From positions 137,614-201,613 of the forward strand of contig NZ_JBLZHU010000009.1 of NCBI RefSeq assembly GCF_048892425.1: a stretch of DNA of 64,000 bases, given 5' to 3'. Made by a program: the position numbers and the translations under genes. This stretch comes from Pacificispira sp002696645 (GTDB lineage: Bacteria; Pseudomonadota; Alphaproteobacteria; UBA8366; Aestuariispiraceae). Of the stretch, positions 8,169 through 16,884 are shown in pieces (the first letter of the stretch is position 1; every line of letters begins with the position of its first letter). Below the pieces are notes generated by a model. It made no database searches, had not been told where the DNA came from, and saw only the letters and a program-made list of their open reading frames with translations.

Positions 8169-8407
8169 GAATCTTCCCCCGTCCGCTAAACCAATAGATA
8201 TTGTGGTCTATTTGCTTGCCAGCACAATATACGGCTATTTTTTGAGTCTCAAGAAGAAAAAACGATTCGAGTGAGATTCTCTGCGGAGCGTGGCGATTCT
8301 ATGGGAAGGTCAAGTCTTCACGGGGCGAAAATTTGGTCAATTATGCTCAGAATCGTGGACTCATGTCGGTTAGAATCGCCGTTATTTTCACGTTTCCGCA
8401 GCGAATC
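8169..8407. promoter_or_regulatory. Cluster of nine GANTC methylation sites before gcrA
   Basis: GANTC occurs at 8169, 8244, 8264, 8275, 8295, 8350, 8358, 8373 and 8403, eight of them within 164 bp, against a chance expectation of about one per 256 bp. GANTC is the CcrM adenine methylation site and the DNA element read by GcrA. The cluster fills the 384-bp gene-free stretch 8065-8448, directly upstream of gcrA and just behind the end of the zinc-ribbon gene. No other gene or RNA was recognised in the stretch. Confidence 0.7.
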
Positions 8408-8448
8408 GGGTCGAAATTGAGGACACAATATCTTGTGTTCCTATCAAC

Positions 8449-8727
8449 TCAACTATGACGGGCAACCTGTCCCAGAGAAGGCCAGTTTGGTCGTGTGGCG
8501 ATATCTTTGCTGCCACAGCCGGAGCAGCGAAGCCGGGCCCCGATCTCCGGCACCGGAATGGTTGGGCCAAACCGCGCAACCAGAACCGCCGTTGCGACAA
8601 CCGCATTGTGGCCACAACGATTGCACCAACAGAAGATATCAATCGCGTCTTGGGTCAGATCCCCGAGAACGGTTTGGACACGGTGAGATTCTTGTCGGCG
8701 CAGATCGTTTTCTTTGATACGGCCCAT
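8449..8727 (-). CDS. Conserved hypothetical zinc-ribbon-like protein
   Basis: A small protein, 92 residues from MGRIKENDL (8727) or 102 residues from the upstream ATG at 8757; neither start has a strong Shine-Dalgarno. It has CWCNRCGHN in the middle and LRCSGCGSKDIATRP near the end: two CxxC knuckles about 30 residues apart, which would bind one zinc ion. The segment between them (LVARFGPTIPVPEIGARL) is amphipathic. I know similar small proteins only as alphaproteobacterial hypotheticals. It stands alone upstream of the gcrA promoter region. Confidence 0.65.
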   Translation of the reverse strand: MGRIKENDLRRQESHRVQTVLGDLTQDAIDIFCWCNRCGHNAVVATAVLVARFGPTIPVPEIGARLRCSGCGSKDIATRPNWPSLGQVARHS

Positions 8728-8888
8728 TACACACTCATTTGTTCGATTAAATACCATTATTTGTTCTCTTAATGATCTTTTGTAGCATCAAGAGAAAATC
8801 AGAACAAGATAAGAATATATGAATGCGATGAGTCTTGATATCTATCGGGGGGCGCTGATGTCACCGATTAGAAATCACGGGGCCTCTT

Positions 8889-9467
8889 TTAATATTCCGT
8901 GATTTCAGCAGGGCTGCCGTCCAGGGGATAGACATGAAGCATGCGCGGCGTTTGGCGGCGCGCGGTCTGAATATCAGGGAAGCTGAATTTCTGAAGTGTT
9001 ATGCCGATAAGACCCAGCCGATTGTTGCTGTGATCCTGCAGCGGCATTAGAAGCCGCTCGCCCATCGCAGGCTGAGGGCGTTCGCCAAACAGAATGCCTT
9101 TCAACAGCACCAGAGACGGACGCTCGATACAAGCCCGGAAATAGACATTTACCCGCGGGAGTGCTTCTGCGGGCGTTATCTCGTCCAGATACCTTCCGAT
9201 GATCCCATTTTGATAGCGGCTGTTAATTTCTTCGCCTGCCAGTCGATAGCGCAGGCGGTCTGTTGCCGGCTCTGCTTCAATCAGGAACACATGCGGCAGG
9301 GCCGTGGTAAAGGCGATAGGATCGACCGCTCTGCGGTCTGGAATCCTCGGAGTCTCGTCCTGCCACAGGCTGCCCCAATGGGAGAGTAAAAGGATGCATT
9401 GTTCATTCGACAGTTCGGCCTTTACTCCGTCGAATGCGGTTTTCCAGTTCGGAAACAGACCCTGCAT
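8889..9467 (-). CDS. PAS domain-containing protein (PAS_5 type)
   Basis: A 192-residue cytosolic protein. The segment RIPDRRAVDPIAFTTALPHV, then FLIEAEPATDRLRYRLAGEEI and IIGRYLDEITPAEA, is the usual pattern of the PAS_5 family common in alphaproteobacteria: a short helical lead and a five-stranded PAS fold. Some relatives (MopJ in Caulobacter) influence cell-cycle signalling and c-di-GMP responses. Ligand and partner are unknown. It lies 6 bp downstream of thiE on the same strand, so it is probably the last gene of a fba-thiE-PAS transcript. Confidence 0.75.
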   Translation of the reverse strand: MQGLFPNWKTAFDGVKAELSNEQCILLLSHWGSLWQDETPRIPDRRAVDPIAFTTALPHVFLIEAEPATDRLRYRLAGEEINSRYQNGIIGRYLDEITPAEALPRVNVYFRACIERPSLVLLKGILFGERPQPAMGERLLMPLQDHSNNRLGLIGITLQKFSFPDIQTARRQTPRMLHVYPLDGSPAEITEY

Positions 9468-9473
9468 TTCGCC

Positions 9474-10121
9474 TTACAACTCCGATGCTTCAAGGGCTTT
9501 ATGGAAGGCTTTGACGGCGGCATCCGGACCATTGGGATGGGACCAGACGGCCGATACAGCACAGATAAATTCACAACGCGTTTCCAAAACAGATGCCAGA
9601 TTCTGGGGCGTCAGGCCACCAACCGCCACGCAAGGAACTTCCATCATCTCTGCCCACCAGGTCAAGGTGTCCAAGGCACCAGCAGCGGCTGGCAGATCCT
9701 TCGTGCCAGTGTCAAAGATTGGCCCGAAGGACACATAATCCGCGCCCGCTTCGGCCACATCCATACTGGTATGGCGCGACGTTCCGCAACTAACCCCGAC
9801 AATGGCATCATCGCCCAGGATCTTTTTCGCCGCCTTGACGGATTTCACATCGGGCGTGTCCAGATGCACACCATCGCATCCCAGATACGCTGCCAGTTTG
9901 GCATTCCCATTTAACAGAAAGGCCGTGTCATGAGATTTGACCTCCGCCAGGACCAGAGTCGCTGCAGTGCGGATTTCATCCTCTGTCGCATCAGGCATCC
10001 ACAACTGAAGACAGGCCACCGGCCCGCCCTGCAATGCCGCCCGAACCTGGGCGGCAAACGCTTCCGGTTCGAATCGGGGCGGGCTGACCAGATACAGCTG
10101 AGGCGCAACCGGGTCGGTCAT
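9474..10121 (-). CDS. thiE: Thiamine-phosphate synthase
   Basis: A 215-residue TIM-barrel protein that joins HMP-pyrophosphate and thiazole phosphate into thiamine phosphate. Visible family features: LNGNAKLAAYLGCDGVHLD (the ...DGVHLG/D strand), VGVSCGTSRH, ADYVSFGPIFDTGTK (phosphate-binding and substrate loop) and VAVGGLTPQN. HLD replaces the usual HLG or HLGQ, and the first strand (YLVSPP) is short, so it belongs to the more divergent ThiE group found beside fba in alphaproteobacteria. Its ATG overlaps the stop codon of fba by four bases (ATGA), implying translational coupling. Confidence 0.8.
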   Translation of the reverse strand: MTDPVAPQLYLVSPPRFEPEAFAAQVRAALQGGPVACLQLWMPDATEDEIRTAATLVLAEVKSHDTAFLLNGNAKLAAYLGCDGVHLDTPDVKSVKAAKKILGDDAIVGVSCGTSRHTSMDVAEAGADYVSFGPIFDTGTKDLPAAAGALDTLTWWAEMMEVPCVAVGGLTPQNLASVLETRCEFICAVSAVWSHPNGPDAAVKAFHKALEASEL

Positions 10122-11038
10122 GCTTTGCCTTGATAGATCTTGATGATCTGGTCCAGCATCGCCAGAGCTTCTGCGCGGGGGCGCTGGAACGTATTGCGCC
10201 CGATGATGGAGCCATTGGCCCCCCCGTCGCGCAGACCGCGGATTTCTTCGTACAGCCCATCCAGACCCTTCGCGGCCCCGCCGGAGAAGACGACAATGCG
10301 TCGGCCATTGAAGGACGATTGCATCACATGTTCAACCCGTTTCGCCAGGGTGGAAATGTCAATCTTCTGGGCTTCATAAACCTTCTTGGCGTCGGCCTGT
10401 TCCAGATGTGCCGTGGGCGGTTTCACCTTGATGATATGAGCACCCAGTTGTGCGGCCAGATGGGCGGCATAGGCACAGACATCCATCGCAGTCTCGCCCT
10501 CTTTCGACAAATCCCCGCCGCGCGGATAGGACCAGATCACAACGGCCAGGCCAACGGATTTGGCTTCTTCCGCCATTTCGCGAATCTCTTCGATCAGCTC
10601 ATTGGCATAGTCAGAGCAGGGATAAATCGTAAAGCCGATGGCGGCGCAGCCCAGCTTCAGGGCATCGCCCACCGATGCAGTAATCGCCTGATCCTTGGTC
10701 GTTGCCCAGCTGTTAGAGCTGTTGACCTTCAGGATGGTTGGGATTTGGCCGGCAAAGGTATCAGCACCAGCTTCCAACTGTCCCAGGGGCGCGGCATAGG
10801 CGTTCAGGCCCGCATCAATCGCCAACTGGTAATGATAGTGCGGGTCATAAGCCGCCGGATTTGGCGCAAAGGATCGCGCCGGGCCATGCTCAAACCCCTG
10901 ATCAACAGGCAGGATCACCATCTTGCCGGTCCCGGCCAACCGACCCTGCATCAGGATCGAGGCGATATTGCGCTTCGTGCCCGGCGTGTCGCTTTCGTAA
11001 TAGGACAGGATTTTCTTAACTTTTGGGGTGATTTTCAT
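10118..11038 (-). CDS. fbaB: Class I fructose-bisphosphate aldolase (DhnA/FbaB type)
   Basis: Cleaves fructose 1,6-bisphosphate to glyceraldehyde 3-phosphate and dihydroxyacetone phosphate through a Schiff base. The chosen start MKITPKVKKILSYYESD (11038) gives 306 residues; the longer frame from 11122 adds a poor leader. Features: LPVDQGFEHGPARSFAPN, the typical DhnA N-terminal loop; VVIWSYPRGG; and HIIKVKPPT, whose lysines include the probable Schiff-base residue; then VVFSGGAAKG for phosphate binding. No metal is needed in this class. Overlaps thiE by four bases. The other glycolytic genes in the window (tkt, gap) are in a separate operon. Confidence 0.88.
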   Translation of the reverse strand: MKITPKVKKILSYYESDTPGTKRNIASILMQGRLAGTGKMVILPVDQGFEHGPARSFAPNPAAYDPHYHYQLAIDAGLNAYAAPLGQLEAGADTFAGQIPTILKVNSSNSWATTKDQAITASVGDALKLGCAAIGFTIYPCSDYANELIEEIREMAEEAKSVGLAVVIWSYPRGGDLSKEGETAMDVCAYAAHLAAQLGAHIIKVKPPTAHLEQADAKKVYEAQKIDISTLAKRVEHVMQSSFNGRRIVVFSGGAAKGLDGLYEEIRGLRDGGANGSIIGRNTFQRPRAEALAMLDQIIKIYQGKA

Positions 11039-11182
11039 GGTTCCGACCCTTTTGATCTTTGGCGCAGATTGGCAAATAAGCTGGCGCGGGTTGTGCTTAG
11101 AAGTCGGGATAGGCAAATACACGCAAGAGGCCTGATATGCAACGCTTCTGGCACCGAGGACCCGGAATTGAGCGCCTTTTGA

Positions 11183-12064
11183 TTATCTGAAGCCAGGTGC
11201 AGATTTGAAAATCTGCGTTATGGCCTCAATCGCGGCGCGGATCAGCGGTGTTTTCGCCATATCGCGATGCATCAACAGCCAATGTTTCTGGGCAAGGTCT
11301 GGAAGTGAGTCCTCAAGTCTGACCAGATTCGGATTTTGATACCCCAGAAAATCTGGCAGCACCGTTCGTCCACTCCCCGCTTCACATATCGTCATGGCAG
11401 AAAGTTCATTGCCCGCCAGATAATGTGGCACAGATTTGCTTTTGTCCTCAATCCAGCGCCGATTCAGGCTGAAATTTGTTTGGCCCGCATCGGGGGCAAT
11501 CCAGCGAATGGGACCATTTCCTTTAGACAGGTCCGCCTCATATTGCGCCGTGCTGTATACAGCATAAGTGGCTGTGCCCAGTCCCTTGGACAACAGATTT
11601 GCACTGTCGGGCAGGCATTGCCTGATCAACAGGTCTGCCTCCATTCGCATAAGATCTGCGGAGTTTTGTGAGGCATCCAGGGAAAATTCTGCATGGGGTA
11701 ACGCTGACTGCAAATCTGGCATGCGACGGGCCAGCACATGACCGATCGACAGATCACAGGAAATCCGCACGCGCCCGGTCATTCCTGTATCCAGCGCCGC
11801 GCTTTGGCGCAGAAAGGCTCTGGCCTCCCGCTCTGTTGATTCTGCAACCGGCAACAGGTCCGTACCCGCCCGCGTAAGAAAAAAACCTTCCGGCAGGCGG
11901 TCAAACAGACGGGTATTCAGGGCAGATTCCAGGGCTTTTATACGACGCCCAGCGGTGGGCTGGCTGATGGCAAGACTGCGCGCGGCTTGGGACAAAGACC
12001 CTTCTCTCGCCACAGCCAGAAAAACGCGGATGTCATCCCATGACATTTTATACATCGCCACCAT
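11183..12064 (-). CDS. LysR-family transcriptional regulator
   Basis: A 293-residue regulator. The helix-turn-helix is in DDIRVFLAVAREGSLSQAAR followed by ISQPTAGRRIKALESALNTRLFDR (residues about 8-55). The rest is the two-lobe effector-binding domain. The start could also be the ATG at 12055 or 12046 (MSWDDIRVF); the Shine-Dalgarno signals are weak for all three. It is divergent from a DMT exporter gene across 131 bp, the usual LysR layout, so that exporter is the likely target. Effector unknown. Confidence 0.88.
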   Translation of the reverse strand: MVAMYKMSWDDIRVFLAVAREGSLSQAARSLAISQPTAGRRIKALESALNTRLFDRLPEGFFLTRAGTDLLPVAESTEREARAFLRQSAALDTGMTGRVRISCDLSIGHVLARRMPDLQSALPHAEFSLDASQNSADLMRMEADLLIRQCLPDSANLLSKGLGTATYAVYSTAQYEADLSKGNGPIRWIAPDAGQTNFSLNRRWIEDKSKSVPHYLAGNELSAMTICEAGSGRTVLPDFLGYQNPNLVRLEDSLPDLAQKHWLLMHRDMAKTPLIRAAIEAITQIFKSAPGFR

Positions 12065-12195
12065 GACGTCATTCTATCAAAGACCACGGCGACCGCACCA
12101 TTCATTTTTGAATATCATTCATTCAATCATGAGGATCCCAAGACATTTCTGAATGTCCATAGTGCGCCATCGAAAAGGCGAAAGGATCATGATGG

Positions 12196-13116
12196 ATGGT
12201 ACAGGTAAATCAGGGGGCACCGGGCTGGATGCTGCCGCCTCATATACGGGCATATTTGTGGGCGTTGCTCAGTGGCGTATTGTTTTCTCTGGTCTTTGCC
12301 TTTCCCAGGTTGGCGGAGTCGGCCCCTGCCATCGCCTGGATTGTGTTTATCCGGTATTTTGGGGGCTTCCTGATGATTCTGCCGGTGGGAATTTGCTATC
12401 GCAGGCAGCATGGTAGAATTCGACAATCCGGGCTGTTGGGGCATTTAGCGCGCGCCGGGGCAGGGCTGGGGGCCGCCTTCTTTCTGTTCTACGCGGTGCA
12501 GGTGGTTCCGATGGCGACCGCGATCAGTGTGTCTATGACCGATGGGGCGATTTGTCTGGTATTGGCGTCACTGATCTTGAAAGAAAAGATCGGCCCGCGT
12601 CGCGCCGTGGCGGTCGCTGTGTCCCTGGCGGGCGCGATTGTGATTATTGATCCATCCGTTGGAGCGATAACAGCCTCTGCCGGGACACTGGGGGCCTTGG
12701 CGGCCCTGGCCGCTGCAGTATTCATTGCATTTGAAAGCATCACGTATCGGTATCTGGCAACCCGTGAGTCCGCCCTGTCGATTGTGTTGCATCTTAATGG
12801 CATTTCAGCCCTGATCGCCTTTATCGTTGCCCTGAATTTTGAGTTTCCACTGTCTATCGGGGATTATTGGCCGATCCTGTTCATGGGACCACTGGGGGCG
12901 TTGGGTCAATTGGCCAATGTCCGCGCCTATGCCTTGCAAGAGGCAAGCTTTTTGGCACCGATTCACTATGCAGGACTGATATTCTCGGGATTGATCGGCT
13001 ATTTCTTCTTTGCCGAGATACCGACGATGCAAAGTTTTGCCGGAATGGCATTGATCCTTCTGGGCGCAGCAATCGTGCTGTATGTGAAGGCACATCCAAG
13101 GCACCCCAATCCTTAA
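12196..13116 (+). CDS. DMT-superfamily (EamA) transporter
   Basis: A 306-residue inner-membrane protein with ten hydrophobic helices in two EamA repeats. The first repeat runs from AYLWALLSGVLFSLVFAF to about residue 145 (AVAVSLAGAIVIIDPS) and the second from about 155 to VLYVKA. Family members export amino acids, nucleosides or other metabolites. The start ATG at 12196 has AAAGGA nine bases upstream. Divergent from a LysR regulator that probably controls it. A short inverted repeat (CCAAGGCA / TGCCTTGG) spans its stop codon but lacks a T run, so it is not called a terminator. Confidence 0.85.
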   Translation: MVQVNQGAPGWMLPPHIRAYLWALLSGVLFSLVFAFPRLAESAPAIAWIVFIRYFGGFLMILPVGICYRRQHGRIRQSGLLGHLARAGAGLGAAFFLFYAVQVVPMATAISVSMTDGAICLVLASLILKEKIGPRRAVAVAVSLAGAIVIIDPSVGAITASAGTLGALAALAAAVFIAFESITYRYLATRESALSIVLHLNGISALIAFIVALNFEFPLSIGDYWPILFMGPLGALGQLANVRAYALQEASFLAPIHYAGLIFSGLIGYFFFAEIPTMQSFAGMALILLGAAIVLYVKAHPRHPNP

Positions 13117-13150
13117 GGGATGCCTTGGACATGTCATCTTATCAGGGAAT

Positions 13151-13315
13151 CTAGAGTCGGCCCGTTAACATCAAGACAACAAGGACAATCAGAACGACGC
13201 CCAAAACGCCGATGCCGCCATGACCAAAACCATAGCCATAGCCACCAAAGCGTCCACTGAAACCGCCAAGCAGGAAAATTATAAGCAGGATGATTAGAAT
13301 CGTACCCAAAGACAT
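13151..13315 (-). CDS. DUF3309 family small membrane protein
   Basis: A 54-residue protein, too short for many gene finders. It starts MSLGTILIILLIIFLLGG, followed by a Gly/Tyr-rich loop (RFGGYGYGFGHGG) and a second hydrophobic stretch (IGVLGVVLIVLVVLML). This two-helix hairpin with a glycine-rich turn is the DUF3309 pattern, common in alphaproteobacteria and often linked with stress-type membrane proteins; function unknown. A strong Shine-Dalgarno, GGAGGG, lies six bases before the ATG at 13315. Confidence 0.8.
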   Translation of the reverse strand: MSLGTILIILLIIFLLGGFSGRFGGYGYGFGHGGIGVLGVVLIVLVVLMLTGRL

Positions 13316-13519
13316 ATGATACCCTCCAAAAATCCGACAAGGTCGTAGTCAGGATTACAGGACATTCTTGTCGGAATGTTAAAATTACGGAACTGCATGC
13401 GGCAGATATTGGTGCCCGCCCACAGTTCTCGCTGCCAACGAATTGGCAGTGATCGATTTTTTTAGAACTTGAAAATATCACGCACTAACGCAGATATACG
13501 GTTTCTCATACCGTTGGCG

Positions 13520-14626
13520 TTACGTTAGGAGATTGATTGTCGCCTGGGCGACTTTTGTGCGGCCACTGGTGAAATCGAGCAAATCCTGGCGACGGGCAGA
13601 GGTGTAGTCCGTGGCGCGCACCGTCACAAAGCCACCAACAATTTCCAGATGGAATGGCGTTTTATTCTGAATGTGTTCAGCCGCCTGACGTTCCCAATCC
13701 GCCTTAAAGATATTCTGATCTTCGCGCGTGGCCTTCAGGAATTCCGGGATGATGTGATAATCGGCCGCCCCGCTTTGCTGATAGGCCGGCTGGGTTGTCG
13801 ATACGCTGCGACGATCTGTGTTGCGGCGCACCACGACTTCGTTGTTTTGGTCGACGTCCAGATAATAATCGTCGCCTTCCACTTTGTTGCCCAGCGCAGC
13901 ATAATGCCAGTTTTCCGTGGCGCTTTTTGCGCCAGACAGGATGTTTTTCAAGTCACGGCTGGCATTTTGCAGGATCTCGCGCTTGGTCGGATCTTCCACA
14001 TAGTCGAAATTTGAATTCAACTGATCGATGGCTTTTAATTCCCCGCCTGCGGTCAATCCAATCATTACAGGCTGCCCCAGCTTTCTGTACAGATTGTAGT
14101 CGCGTTCCCACTGTTCCTGAGGGGGCGAAAACTGTTGCAACTCCTTGATACGACTGACCGCACCAGAAAGCTCATTGCGCAGATTTGCCTTTGTATTCAC
14201 CGTATCGACCGCTATCCGAACCTCGTCCAGGCGTTCAAGTGCTTTTCGCATGAAGGTGCGCTGGCCTGGTGTCACGAAGGACAGGTCGTCGGTTGATTGA
14301 GGCTGAACCTCTACCTGGCCGGACTGGTCCACGGAATAGGTAAAGGGTTGGCCCGTCAGGGTCAGGAACCCGGCGGTCTTTTCCCAGATTTCTTTAGGCT
14401 CCACCAGGCCTTGTGCGATACCGCGAATGCGCAGCGACGCAGCAGACATGATCTGCTGGCGGTTGGCGTCCAATTTTGCAGAATCCAGGATTTGTTGAAT
14501 TTTTTGGGCGGGATCACCACCGGTGCCAGCTTTTTTTCCAGAACTGCCAGCCAGAATCATTGACGCGCCAGACGCTCCAGAGAACGTCCCGCTGATAGAT
14601 GATCTTAATACGTCAAAGATACTCAT
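13520..14626 (-). CDS. Hypothetical protein, 368 residues
   Basis: I do not recognise this protein. It begins MSIFDVLRSSISGTFSG and has a Gly/Ser/Ala-rich N-terminal 40 residues, then mostly charged helical sequence. Helical stretches around residues 120-165 (RTFMRKALERLDEVRIAVDT onward to RIKELQQF) could form a coiled coil. The C-terminal third mixes strands (YYLDVDQNNEVVVRR, HLEIVGGFVTVRATDYTSAR). There is no signal peptide or membrane helix, so it is probably cytosolic or exported by a non-Sec route. It is monocistronic, with DUF3309 and a DMT transporter as neighbours on the same strand, neither suggesting a role. Confidence 0.6.
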   Translation of the reverse strand: MSIFDVLRSSISGTFSGASGASMILAGSSGKKAGTGGDPAQKIQQILDSAKLDANRQQIMSAASLRIRGIAQGLVEPKEIWEKTAGFLTLTGQPFTYSVDQSGQVEVQPQSTDDLSFVTPGQRTFMRKALERLDEVRIAVDTVNTKANLRNELSGAVSRIKELQQFSPPQEQWERDYNLYRKLGQPVMIGLTAGGELKAIDQLNSNFDYVEDPTKREILQNASRDLKNILSGAKSATENWHYAALGNKVEGDDYYLDVDQNNEVVVRRNTDRRSVSTTQPAYQQSGAADYHIIPEFLKATREDQNIFKADWERQAAEHIQNKTPFHLEIVGGFVTVRATDYTSARRQDLLDFTSGRTKVAQATINLLT

Positions 14627-14758
14627 TCCGGTGGCCTCTTTACTTTCTGTGGGCAGGCGATGCCCGTATCGAAGTCAGTATTCTACTGATCCAGATAGCA
14701 TGATAATAGCACGGCGAGTCGGAACTGTCATCTGGATTTAAATCTGGTCATGCAAGGC

Positions 14759-15694
14759 CTATGCCGCAGGGCGGGGTATTCTGCGCCATCGCAGCACCCG
14801 GCCGTCAATGGCAGCCAGGCCCAGGCTGATCATCGCCATGCCTATGATATGTGCGCCCTCCAGCCGTTCCCCCAGGAACAGAATGCCCAGCAGGATCGCG
14901 GTCACGGGGATCAGAAACGTCACCAACATCAGGTTGGTCGCCCCGGCTGTGGCCAGCACACGAAAATATAGAATATAGGCGACCGCCGTGCACAGGGCCG
15001 CAAGACCGATCAGCGAGAAGACAACGCCTGCCGACGGCATTGCCAGCGTCCAGGGCTTGTCGATCATCATCATCAATGGGATCAGGATGCAACTGGATGC
15101 CGTGACCTGTCCTGTGGCCGTGGCAAGCGGGGATATCCCCATGCGCCGAAACCGTCGCCCAAACACGCCTGCAAAGGCATAGGACAGCGCCGCGCCCAGA
15201 CAGGCCAGTTGGGCTGCGATATCAACACCAATCTGGTCCAGGACGTCGCCTCCGATCATCAGGATCACCCCCAGAAACCCAATGATAACACCCCCCAGCC
15301 GGGCCGGGGTGATCCGTTCGTCCTGAGTAAATAAATGCGCGACAATCACGGAAAACAGCGGTGTCGTTGCATTCAAGATCGATGCCAGGCCAGAGGCGAT
15401 ATGGCTTTGGCCCCATACGATCAGGGAAAAGGGGATCGCGTTGTTCAGCAGGCCCATCAGAAAGAACGCGCCCCACAGGGCTGGACTGGTTGGCATGCGA
15501 AGGCCCCAAACGGTCATCACCATATACAGGATGACAGCGGCCAATCCGACGCGACATACGACAACGGTGAAGGTCGGCAATTCCCGCACGGCGACTTCAC
15601 CAAAGAAGAACGCCCCGCCCCAGATGATGGAAAGCGTGATGATCATCAACCATTCCATCAATGTCATGGTGGCGCGTTGCGGTGCAGGGGGCAT
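14759..15694 (-). CDS. DMT-superfamily (EamA) transporter
   Basis: A 311-residue inner-membrane protein with ten hydrophobic helices in two EamA repeats; the first opens WLMIITLSIIWGGAFFFGEV and carries the family pattern VVVCRVGLAAVILY, and the second opens LACLGAALSYAFAGVFGRRF. The AAGGAG Shine-Dalgarno seven bases before 15694 supports this start. A metabolite exporter is likely; substrate unknown. It is not closely similar in sequence to the other DMT protein at 12196-13116, so it is not a recent duplication. Confidence 0.85.
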   Translation of the reverse strand: MPPAPQRATMTLMEWLMIITLSIIWGGAFFFGEVAVRELPTFTVVVCRVGLAAVILYMVMTVWGLRMPTSPALWGAFFLMGLLNNAIPFSLIVWGQSHIASGLASILNATTPLFSVIVAHLFTQDERITPARLGGVIIGFLGVILMIGGDVLDQIGVDIAAQLACLGAALSYAFAGVFGRRFRRMGISPLATATGQVTASSCILIPLMMMIDKPWTLAMPSAGVVFSLIGLAALCTAVAYILYFRVLATAGATNLMLVTFLIPVTAILLGILFLGERLEGAHIIGMAMISLGLAAIDGRVLRWRRIPRPAA

Positions 15695-15784
15695 TGGTTA
15701 CTCCTTAGTGTGGGGCCTCGATACTTTCGTGGAAGAGGGCACGGCACCACCCGTTTCTTGCGATTGAAGTCCCCCATGGATCAA

Positions 15785-15815
15785 TAAAAAAACAGCCCCG
15801 CCAGGGGCGAGGCTG
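15785..15815 (-). terminator. Rho-independent terminator of gap
   Basis: CAGCCTCGCC pairs with GGCGGGGCTG (15793-15815, one wobble) around a short loop and is followed on the reverse strand by a run of seven T. It lies 27 bp beyond the gap stop codon and ends the tkt-gap transcript. Confidence 0.88.
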
Positions 15816-15841
15816 CTTTATATCCATTCAAGAATTGGGTC

Positions 15842-16852
15842 TTAACCCAGTTTGCCAATCGCAACTGCCGTGTCGGACATGCGGTTGGAAAAGCCCCATT
15901 CATTGTCGTACCAGCTCAAGATACGAACCAGGGTCCCATCAACGACCTGGGTTTGCGTCAGGTCGAAAATGGAACTGGCCTTGTTGTGGTTGAAGTCTGT
16001 GGATACCAGCGGCTCATCATTGGTGGCCAGAATGCCTTTCAGCGGGCCTTCTGATGCGGCAGCGATGATGGCAGCATTGATGCTTTCCGCATCCGTCTTG
16101 TTCGTCGCATCGAATTTCAGGTCGATCAGCGAGACATTGGCGGTTGGCACGCGGATGGAGGTCCCATCCAGTTTGCCCTTCAATTCCGGCAGTACCAGGC
16201 CGACAGCCTTTGCCGCGCCGGTGGAGGTCGGGATCATGGACAGGCTGGCGGCGCGGGCCCGACGCGGGTCGCTGTGCAGGGTATCAACCGTGCGCTGATC
16301 ACCCGTGAAGGCGTGGATGGTTGACATAAAGCCCCGTTCGATCCCAACCGCCTTATTCAACACGGCGGCCACCGGCACCAGGCAGTTTGTCGTGCAGGAT
16401 GCGTTCGAGATTACCGTGTCAGAGGCCTTCAGGGTCCCGTCATTCACGCCATAGACGATGGTCGCATCCGCATCGGTGCAGGGGGCGGAAACCAGAACAC
16501 GCTTTGCGCCCGCAGTCAGATGGGCGGATGCGGTGTCTTTGGAGGTGAAAATCCCGGTACATTCCAGGGCGACATCGATGTTTAATTCTTTCCAGGGCAA
16601 TTCAGCCGGATTGCGGATCGACGTTACCTTGATCTTGCCCATGCCCAAATCCATCCAGTCATCCCCGGTGGTGATTGTGCCGGGGAAGGGGCCATGAACG
16701 CTGTCATATTTCAGCAATTGTGCGTTGGCTTTGACCGAGCCTAAATCGTTGATGGCAACAAATTCGATATCCTTGCGCCCGGCTTCCATCGCCGCCCGCA
16801 GAACCAAACGGCCAATCCGACCGAACCCGTTAATCGCAACCCGAACAGCCAT
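15842..16852 (-). CDS. gap: Type I glyceraldehyde-3-phosphate dehydrogenase
   Basis: A 336-residue enzyme of central carbon metabolism, converting glyceraldehyde 3-phosphate to 1,3-bisphosphoglycerate with NAD(P). The N-terminal Rossmann motif is INGFGRIGRLVLRA (residues 7-20). The catalytic Cys153 is in SNASCTTNC, the expected His is in the HAFTGDQR region, and the C-terminal SWYDNEWGFSNRM signature is present. Length is normal. The gene follows tkt by 32 bp on the same strand and is closed by a terminator, so the two form an operon. No pgk is adjacent. Confidence 0.96.
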   Translation of the reverse strand: MAVRVAINGFGRIGRLVLRAAMEAGRKDIEFVAINDLGSVKANAQLLKYDSVHGPFPGTITTGDDWMDLGMGKIKVTSIRNPAELPWKELNIDVALECTGIFTSKDTASAHLTAGAKRVLVSAPCTDADATIVYGVNDGTLKASDTVISNASCTTNCLVPVAAVLNKAVGIERGFMSTIHAFTGDQRTVDTLHSDPRRARAASLSMIPTSTGAAKAVGLVLPELKGKLDGTSIRVPTANVSLIDLKFDATNKTDAESINAAIIAAASEGPLKGILATNDEPLVSTDFNHNKASSIFDLTQTQVVDGTLVRILSWYDNEWGFSNRMSDTAVAIGKLG

Positions 16853-16884
16853 ACTGAAACTCCTTCTTTTTGATGTGCGTTTCC

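Noticed and set aside
7625..8274. Forward frames over gcrA and its upstream region
   Set aside because: Mostly antisense to gcrA; the part after 8065 lacks a start signal and is better explained by the GANTC-rich control region.
10130..11182. Forward open frame of 350 codons
   Set aside because: Antisense shadow of the class I aldolase gene and its leader.
13097..13129. Inverted repeat CCAAGGCA/TGCCTTGG at the DMT gene end
   Set aside because: No T run follows and the loop contains the stop codon; not called a terminator.
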